This document shows positions 5,246-9,401 of a DNA stretch of 9,401 nucleotides, piece after piece. The position numbers and the translations under genes are program-made. The stretch spans positions 1 to 9,401 of the forward strand of contig JAFGOU010000465.1 in NCBI GenBank assembly GCA_016926315.1, written 5' to 3'. Source of the DNA: Chitinispirillaceae bacterium (GTDB lineage: Bacteria > Fibrobacterota > Chitinivibrionia > Chitinivibrionales > Chitinispirillaceae). Position 1 is the stretch's first letter. Each line of letters opens with the position of its first letter. A model generated the notes under the pieces. The model was given only the letters and a program-made list of their open reading frames with translations, did no database searches and had not been told where the DNA came from.

Positions 5246-7147
5246 ATGGATTTTTTCACCAGGCAGGAACAGGCGCGTAAAAAAACAGTGCTCCTCGTCA
5301 TCTCCTTTGTTGCCGCCGTGGTCCTGATTATCGTTGCGCTTTATGTCGTGATTGCCGCGATCCTTCTTGTTAACAAAGCAATAGCGCACACGCTCCAGCC
5401 CGAGCTTTTTGTTGCGATAGTCGGCATTACGCTGACTATCGTGGTTGCCGGAAGTTTATCTAAAATGCAGCAGCTTAAAAAGGGTGGCAGGGCGGTGGCG
5501 GAGATGCTTGGCGCCCGAAGAGTGGAGAGCGATACCAGGGAGGTAAAGGAAAAACAGCTGCTTAATGTGGTCGAGGAAATGTCTATTGCGTCCGGGACCG
5601 GCATGCCGAGCGTGTATATTATTGAAGAACAGGGGGTTAATGCGTTTGCGGCAGGGTGGAAAACAAGCGACGCAGCAGTTTGCGTAACACAGGGATGTTT
5701 GAACTATCTGACGCGTGATGAGCTGCAAGGGGTAATCGCACATGAGTTCAGCCACATTTTAAACGGTGACATGCGTCTCAATATCAGGCTCATGGGGTTT
5801 ATCTTTGGAATACTGGTCATAGGCCAGATCGGTTACTGGGTACTGCGAGGCACCGGCAGGGGAAGGGGCGTGCGGGTTCGTTCAAAAGGAAAGAGCGGCG
5901 GCGGAGTCGCGGTGGTCATGTTGGTGGCCGTTGCGCTGCTTGTGATCGGTTATATCGGCGTATTTTTCGGCAACCTGATAAAGGCGGCAGTTTCACGCAA
6001 CCGGGAATTCCTTGCCGATGCATCCGCAGTTCAGTTCACCCGGAATCCCATCGGGATTTCAGGTGCGCTGAAAAAAATCGGCGGTCTGGCCGACGGGTCG
6101 AGGATCATGCACCCGAACGCATCGCAGGCAAGCCACCTCTTTTTTGCAAGCGGCCTTTCCGGGTTCTGGTCGAATCTGTTTGCAACCCATCCGCCGCTGC
6201 AGCAGCGAATCAAGGCGATCGAGCCGGCTTTTGACGGGGAGTTTCCTGTTGTTACGGTCGCCCTTCGGTCCGATGCTCATGCCGGTGCGCCACCGATCGA
6301 GTCACGTTCCATTGCCAGGCCTGCACCTCAGCGATTCGACCCGGCGCTGCTTCTCGCAAGTGTTGGAGCACCGACGGCAGAACATGTCGCTTATTCATCA
6401 CAGCTTGTCAGCGATGTGCCCAACCGGCTCCGGCTGGCCATGATGGACCGGATCGGCGCACAATCCGCGATCGTCGCGCTTTTGCTTTCCGGCGAAGCGG
6501 CGGTGCGGGAACGCCAGGTTGAGGCAGTGAAGAAAGCAGACGTGCGGCTCTCGCAGCGTCTCCCGGAAATCGGGCATATCGCGGAACGGCTCGACCGCGG
6601 CACCTACGCGACGGTATTCACCCTGTCGATAAATGCTCTCCGGTCTATGAATGAAAAGGAGTATCAAACCTTCGTTGCACTGCTGAAAACGCTTATTGAG
6701 GCTGACCAAAAAATAGACCTGCTCGAATACATGCTTATGAGAATGGTGCGGCGTACCCTGGAACCACGGTTTTTAAAAAACGTCTCCCCAGGCCCGCCGA
6801 TCCAATCAACACATGCGGTGGCAGAGGAACTATCCGTGCTTCTCTCGGTGCTTGCCTGGGAAGGCACTGATTCTCCTGGTATGGCGGAAAAAGCCTTTGC
6901 AACCGGAGCCGCGGTTCTGAAAGGGGCAAATCACAAGCTCCTGCCCCGCGACAACTGCTCGCTGAAATCTCTTGACCATAACCTGGAAAAGCTGGAACGA
7001 CTTGTCCCCATAGTCAAGCGTCAGGTTCTCAACGCCTGTTTTGCGGTTGCCTCAACCGATGGGCTCATTACCCTTAATGAAGCAGAATACCTGAGAACCG
7101 TTGCAGATGCGCTCGAGTGTCCAATCCCACCTGTGGTTGTTTCCTAG
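5246..7147 (+). CDS. M48-family (HtpX-like) membrane metalloprotease with TerB-like C-terminal extension
   Basis: This is a 633-residue integral membrane zinc protease; HtpX-type M48 enzymes degrade damaged membrane proteins. Hydrophobic segments lie at about residues 14-43 and 54-70, then the zinc site HEFSH (166-170), two more helices (about 181-200 and 221-247) separated by a Gly/Arg/Lys-rich loop (204-220), the third zinc ligand E254 in NREFLADA, and the family's closing FATHPPLQQRI (312-322). HtpX proteins usually end near here (about 290 residues), but this one continues for some 300 residues. The extension contains two helical segments resembling tellurite-resistance TerB domains: KTLIEADQKIDLLEYML near 490, and ASTDGLITLNEAEYLR followed by CPIPP at the C-terminus. 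The long M48-TerB form is known and often sits beside lemA, but no lemA is present here. No in-frame upstream start exists. The GGAGG-rich block lies about 20 bp before the ATG, too far for a ribosome site. Confidence 0.88.
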   Translation: MDFFTRQEQARKKTVLLVISFVAAVVLIIVALYVVIAAILLVNKAIAHTLQPELFVAIVGITLTIVVAGSLSKMQQLKKGGRAVAEMLGARRVESDTREVKEKQLLNVVEEMSIASGTGMPSVYIIEEQGVNAFAAGWKTSDAAVCVTQGCLNYLTRDELQGVIAHEFSHILNGDMRLNIRLMGFIFGILVIGQIGYWVLRGTGRGRGVRVRSKGKSGGGVAVVMLVAVALLVIGYIGVFFGNLIKAAVSRNREFLADASAVQFTRNPIGISGALKKIGGLADGSRIMHPNASQASHLFFASGLSGFWSNLFATHPPLQQRIKAIEPAFDGEFPVVTVALRSDAHAGAPPIESRSIARPAPQRFDPALLLASVGAPTAEHVAYSSQLVSDVPNRLRLAMMDRIGAQSAIVALLLSGEAAVRERQVEAVKKADVRLSQRLPEIGHIAERLDRGTYATVFTLSINALRSMNEKEYQTFVALLKTLIEADQKIDLLEYMLMRMVRRTLEPRFLKNVSPGPPIQSTHAVAEELSVLLSVLAWEGTDSPGMAEKAFATGAAVLKGANHKLLPRDNCSLKSLDHNLEKLERLVPIVKRQVLNACFAVASTDGLITLNEAEYLRTVADALECPIPPVVVS

Positions 7148-7449
7148 AATTTGTCATTGCACTATTGCGACTTTCTGGATGATTCCCTTCTGTTATTAAG
7201 TCCTTATTATCAACGATCAGAGTTGCGTCATTTTTAGGGTATTCCTGCGGCAAATCTTCACAATTTCTTGCAATGGTCGCCTTCTGCAGCCATCTGGTCA
7301 GCTGATAAGAATATAATGTTGATGACTGGCTATGAATTCAGTCGCTAAAATGCGTCAATAGCATACTGCTTGCAAAAATGCGACTGTTTGGAAGAAGGGT
7401 ATCTGCTGTAAAATGATATTTATCAATAAGATATTCGAATGGTATCACC
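7148..7449. other. Non-coding stretch with repeated short motifs
   Basis: This stretch is AT-rich with no start-plus-ribosome-site ORF. It holds the exact 12-mer ATTGCACTATTG at 7156-7167, which recurs at 7460-7471. It also holds GACTG/CAGTC units at 7324-7328, 7339-7343 (inverted) and 7382-7386, and AAAATGCG at 7347-7354 and 7375-7382. No intrinsic terminator is seen directly after the M48 gene. The motif cluster at 7324-7386 would lie about 90-150 bp upstream of the start predicted from the sigma-54-like element, the usual distance for activator sites. Confidence 0.4.
7421..7433 (+). promoter_or_regulatory. IHF-like site, putative
   Basis: TATCAATAAGATA matches the E. coli IHF consensus WATCAR-N4-TTR at eight of nine fixed positions. 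It lies between the repeated motifs at 7324-7386 and the sigma-54-like element at 7450-7465, where a DNA-bending site is commonly found at enhancer-dependent promoters. Whether this organism's IHF/HU proteins follow that consensus is unknown. Confidence 0.3.
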
Positions 7450-7465
7450 TGGCCTTTTTATTGCA
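7450..7465 (+). promoter_or_regulatory. Sigma-54-type (-24/-12) promoter, putative
   Basis: TGGCCTTTTTATTGCA matches TGGCACG-N4-TTGCW at TGGC and TTGCA, with the essential GG and GC dinucleotides separated by the required spacing. The mismatches are in the less conserved ACG. A C precedes TGG, as in the extended consensus. The predicted start is near 7476. There is no competing sigma-70 pair of similar quality here. Confidence 0.5.
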
Positions 7466-7475
7466 CTATTGATGC

Positions 7476-7551
7476 CGTGAAGTAGGTTCTTCCCGACAGA
7501 GTGGTAGCAGTAAGCGCCAACAGGCCGGCTGAATAACAGCCGGCCTTTTTT
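7476..7551 (+). ncRNA. Putative sigma-54-driven small RNA
   Basis: The segment between the predicted sigma-54 start (near 7476) and the end of the intrinsic terminator (7551) is about 76 nt, a normal size for a bacterial small RNA. It contains no ORF with a ribosome site. The part before the terminator (7476-7521) is unstructured by eye and could serve as a pairing region. I do not recognise it as 6S, SRP, tmRNA or another known family. The call rests on promoter and terminator architecture only. Confidence 0.4.
7522..7551 (+). terminator. Strong intrinsic terminator
   Basis: A perfect 10-bp stem AGGCCGGCTG/CAGCCGGCCT closes a five-base AATAA loop and is followed by a T run (7546-7551). It works only on the plus strand, as the minus side lacks a U tract. 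It lies 375 bp past the M48 stop, so it may end a separate short transcript, a long M48 3' UTR, or both. Confidence 0.9.
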
Positions 7552-7884
7552 ATCCCGAAATTGTTAACCGTCTTATATCTGAAGAAACCCGGGAGGGGAT
7601 GTTCCTCCCTCCGGGATATTGATAAATGTCGAACAATAGCGCAGGATCTGCCAGGCCGGTCCTACCTGCCCTCCGCAAATCTTTCCCTGCAATTTGCCTG
7701 TTATACCGTGCCTACGGTGCAGTGAATTCCTGTTTGTCAGTCTTTGCGGGTGGGTTTTTGCCAGGTGCAAATATGCGATTTATTTCACTGAAAGTCGCAG
7801 GTATGCAAATTAACTATCAATCAGATTAAAAGACGAATGAAACGTATCTCGCTGAATAATAGGTGAATAAAAGAGAAAATTGTT
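7552..7884. other. Non-coding stretch with hairpins
   Basis: No gene can be supported here. Visible structures are a GC-rich hairpin at 7588-7615 (CCCGG, one bulged G, AGGG paired with CCCT and CCGGG, no U tract), a small hairpin ACCGT-GCCT-ACGGT at 7705-7718, and several GCAAAT/ATTTGC motifs between 7675 and 7810. A 67-codon plus-strand ORF from 7626 lacks a ribosome site and any recognisable family. The stretch may include the leader of the lipoprotein gene. Confidence 0.4.
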
Positions 7885-7947
7885 TTGGCATACCTTTTGA
7901 TTGTTCTGACCACTCCTGAAAAATTAACCCTAAACAAAGGAGACGGT

Positions 7948-9219
7948 ATGTCCAATTTTCCTCTTAACAAAGCAGCGGCAGCAGTATCAATTGCCTTTTT
8001 TTCCTTTTTATTCCCGTCCTGTGGCAAGATGCCGCTTTCTGCGACAGACAGCAGGGAGAGCGGTTCCCTGGAAATCCGCACCTGTATTTTTAAAAACGGG
8101 CTTTCGAAAAGCGCCATCGCAGGTGTCGGTCTTTGTGACAGTATTGTTATTGAGATTAGTGGCGGAGGGTTACCGCTGTTCCGCGCGAGCAGCCCATTTG
8201 ATCTTTCCCTGCCGGTAAGTACCCTGACCGTGAAGAACATTCCCGCGGGCAAGGACCAGGAGGTGCGGGTATTTACTGTTGATAAGTCCGGCTCGCTTAT
8301 CCATATTGATTCCATCGCCCACCGCAGCGTGCGGATCGACCCGAATGTCGTCACACCCCTGACCGTCATGCTCATTCCGGCCGTCGGCTCCATCTACCTA
8401 CAGCTTGACAATATACCCACAACGGTCGATTCGGTATTTGCGACATTTGCCACCGGCAGCGGTCAACCGTGGGTCGCGCGGGCAAAACGGGCAAGCAAGA
8501 TCTACCTTTCACTTGAAAAAATTCCGCATAATACCCGTGGCCTTCTGCTGGTCGCCTCCGTGGATGTCAACAGGGACACGCTCTATTCGGCTTCCAGCGA
8601 ACTGACCTTCAATGCCTGCGTCATGGACAACATCGTACTCAACTTTGCCTCTGCGCCCGGAACGCTCTCGTTTGACATGGGGGTGCTGCTGCCCGGGATC
8701 ACGAACGTAAGCGGCAGTATTACCGGTACCGATACGGCGACAATCGAAAACGGGAAGCTGCTTATGACCGAAATCATGTACGCGGCAAACGATTCCGAAT
8801 ATGTCGAAGTGTACAATCCGGGAGCTGGCGACCTGACGTTCGATACGATCATTGTGGAAATTGACGGTGCAAAACGTGTTTTTACGGGAGTGGTCGTCGC
8901 TGCGGGAAAGACCTTTGTATTCGGCCGTAAGGCGCTCCCTTGGGTCGACACCTATCACCCGACAGCCTCTGCCCTCGATCTTTCCGGAAACGGTAACTGG
9001 ATCACCATCCGCGAAAAAAACGGCGCGATCATGGACCGGGTGGTGTTTGCCGGCGGCAGCAACACGCAGGAATGGCCGAATGTAAGCGGGAAACGGTCGA
9101 TTGTGCTTGACAAGATGGTCGTTGATCCGAAGCTTAATAACTTTGGCAGGAACTGGATGGCAGCGAAGGAGATCATTGAAGGGACCGAGGATCAGTACGG
9201 TACCCCGCGGTTACGGTGA
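7948..9219 (+). CDS. Lipoprotein with C-terminal lamin-tail domain
   Basis: This is a 423-residue predicted exported protein. The N-terminus has a short positive region and a hydrophobic core, AAAVSIAFFSFLF, ending in PSC, so Cys25 is a likely lipidation site; Phe at -3 makes the lipobox imperfect. Residues about 45-260 are beta-rich with no family I recognise and may be Ig-like repeats. From about residue 272 comes a lamin-tail domain: TEIMYAANDSEYVEVYNPG, then GAGDLTFDTIIVEI, GKTFVFGRK, LDLSGNGNWITIRE, DRVVFAG, and a closing NVSGKRSIVLD block. Such domains occur in many secreted bacterial proteins, often beside adhesion or nuclease modules; the function here is unknown. The start is set by AAAGGAG at 7936-7942, five bases before the ATG; an upstream in-frame start would place the signal peptide internally. 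No clear neighbour partner is present; two hairpins follow the stop. Confidence 0.8.
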   Translation: MSNFPLNKAAAAVSIAFFSFLFPSCGKMPLSATDSRESGSLEIRTCIFKNGLSKSAIAGVGLCDSIVIEISGGGLPLFRASSPFDLSLPVSTLTVKNIPAGKDQEVRVFTVDKSGSLIHIDSIAHRSVRIDPNVVTPLTVMLIPAVGSIYLQLDNIPTTVDSVFATFATGSGQPWVARAKRASKIYLSLEKIPHNTRGLLLVASVDVNRDTLYSASSELTFNACVMDNIVLNFASAPGTLSFDMGVLLPGITNVSGSITGTDTATIENGKLLMTEIMYAANDSEYVEVYNPGAGDLTFDTIIVEIDGAKRVFTGVVVAAGKTFVFGRKALPWVDTYHPTASALDLSGNGNWITIREKNGAIMDRVVFAGGSNTQEWPNVSGKRSIVLDKMVVDPKLNNFGRNWMAAKEIIEGTEDQYGTPRLR

Positions 9220-9236
9220 CCGCAGTGCGGTCCCGT
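9213..9236 (+). other. Hairpin overlapping the lipoprotein stop codon
   Basis: ACGG, a bulged T and GACCGC pair with GCGGTC and CCGT around an AGT loop, a 10-bp stem. The TGA stop (9217-9219) lies inside the 5' arm. No U tract follows, so it is not a terminator by itself; it could protect the mRNA end. Confidence 0.5.
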
Positions 9237-9261
9237 TCCCCGGCAGAGGGAAAGAGGAGCA

Positions 9262-9297
9262 CCGGAAGCCATGGATGGCTCCGGAGCCTTCTTTATT
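9262..9297 (+). terminator. Probable intrinsic terminator of the lipoprotein gene
   Basis: CCGG, a bulged A and AGCC pair with GGCT and CCGG around an ATGGAT loop (9262-9284). A short, interrupted T-rich stretch (CTTCTTTATT) follows after AG. It stands about 45 bp past the lipoprotein stop. The U tract is imperfect. Confidence 0.5.
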
Positions 9298-9355
9298 ACA
9301 GGACTTTTACATAGTATTAACGGTCTCATAATAGTATGCACGAGATACACCATAC

Positions 9356-9390
9356 CTGTCATTTCGACGAACGTAGTGAGGAGAAATCTC
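9356..9390. repeat. Dispersed intergenic repeat-like element (TCATTTCGACGAA...GGAGAAATCTC type)
   Basis: The sequence has internal palindromes: ACG-AA-CGT at 9367-9374, ATTTC (9361-9365) against GAAAT (9383-9387), and GAGA/TCTC at 9381-9390. From memory, very similar sequences recur in many copies between genes of Bacteroidota and related genomes. Only one copy is in this window, so repetition cannot be shown here, and the element may continue past the right edge. Confidence 0.5.
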
Positions 9391-9401
9391 ATTACGGTAA
9401 A

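Noticed and set aside
5095..5301. 68-codon minus-strand ORF spanning the divergent promoters
   Set aside because: It overlaps the start of the M48 gene and both predicted promoters, with no supporting motif.
7150..7337. Minus-strand open frame of about 60 codons in the gap, considered as a transposase or gene remnant
   Set aside because: It has no proper start and runs into the antisense of the M48 gene; the translation matches no transposase motif I know.
7626..7829. 67-codon plus-strand ORF in the non-coding gap
   Set aside because: It has no ribosome site, no recognisable domain, and lies after a hairpin; open frames of this length are expected by chance.
7886..7901. Second sigma-54-like element (TGGCA...TTGAT) upstream of the lipoprotein gene
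   Set aside because: The -12 GC is replaced by GA, normally inactivating, so I do not call it.

Overview
The window looks like a chromosomal segment of a Gram-negative (diderm) bacterium of moderate G+C content. LpxB (lipid A synthesis), GDP-mannose synthesis and a signal-peptide lipoprotein all point to an outer membrane. I cannot assign a genus. A lamin-tail-domain lipoprotein and a TCATTTCGACGAA...GGAGAAATCTC intergenic repeat would suit the Fibrobacterota/Bacteroidota neighbourhood, but that is only an impression.

Layout. Positions 1-189 are mostly non-coding, with a weak open frame running off the left edge on the minus strand. A plus-strand run follows: a PHP-family phosphoesterase (190-1056), a mannose-1-phosphate guanylyltransferase joined to it by a 4-bp GTGA overlap (manC, 1053-2138), and lipid-A-disaccharide synthase (lpxB, 2210-3343). 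A tRNA-Arg(ACG) gene with encoded CCA converges on lpxB from the minus strand (3354-3430). Next, also on the minus strand, is a five-helix membrane protein with an alkaline phosphatase/sulfatase-fold domain (3499-5058). Its leader holds an unlisted 34-codon ORF that ends in an ATGA overlap with the main start. Divergent from it is a plus-strand M48/HtpX-like membrane protease with a long TerB-like C-terminal extension (5246-7147); its predicted promoter implies a leaderless or nearly leaderless mRNA.

A 0.8-kb AT-richer stretch without a convincing protein gene follows (7148-7947). It contains the most interesting signal in the window: a sigma-54-type -24/-12 element at 7450-7465, an almost perfect intrinsic terminator about 75 bp downstream (7522-7551), an IHF-like site, and repeated short motifs 90-150 bp upstream of the predicted start. 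Together they look like an enhancer-dependent small RNA gene. The window ends with a lipoprotein carrying a C-terminal lamin-tail domain (7948-9219), two hairpins and a dispersed-repeat-like sequence at the right edge.

Together the genes are mainly about the cell envelope: lipid A (lpxB), sugar-nucleotide supply for mannose-derived glycans (manC), a probable head-group transferase or hydrolase acting outside the inner membrane, membrane protein quality control (M48) and a surface lipoprotein. No mobile element, CRISPR array or defence system was seen.
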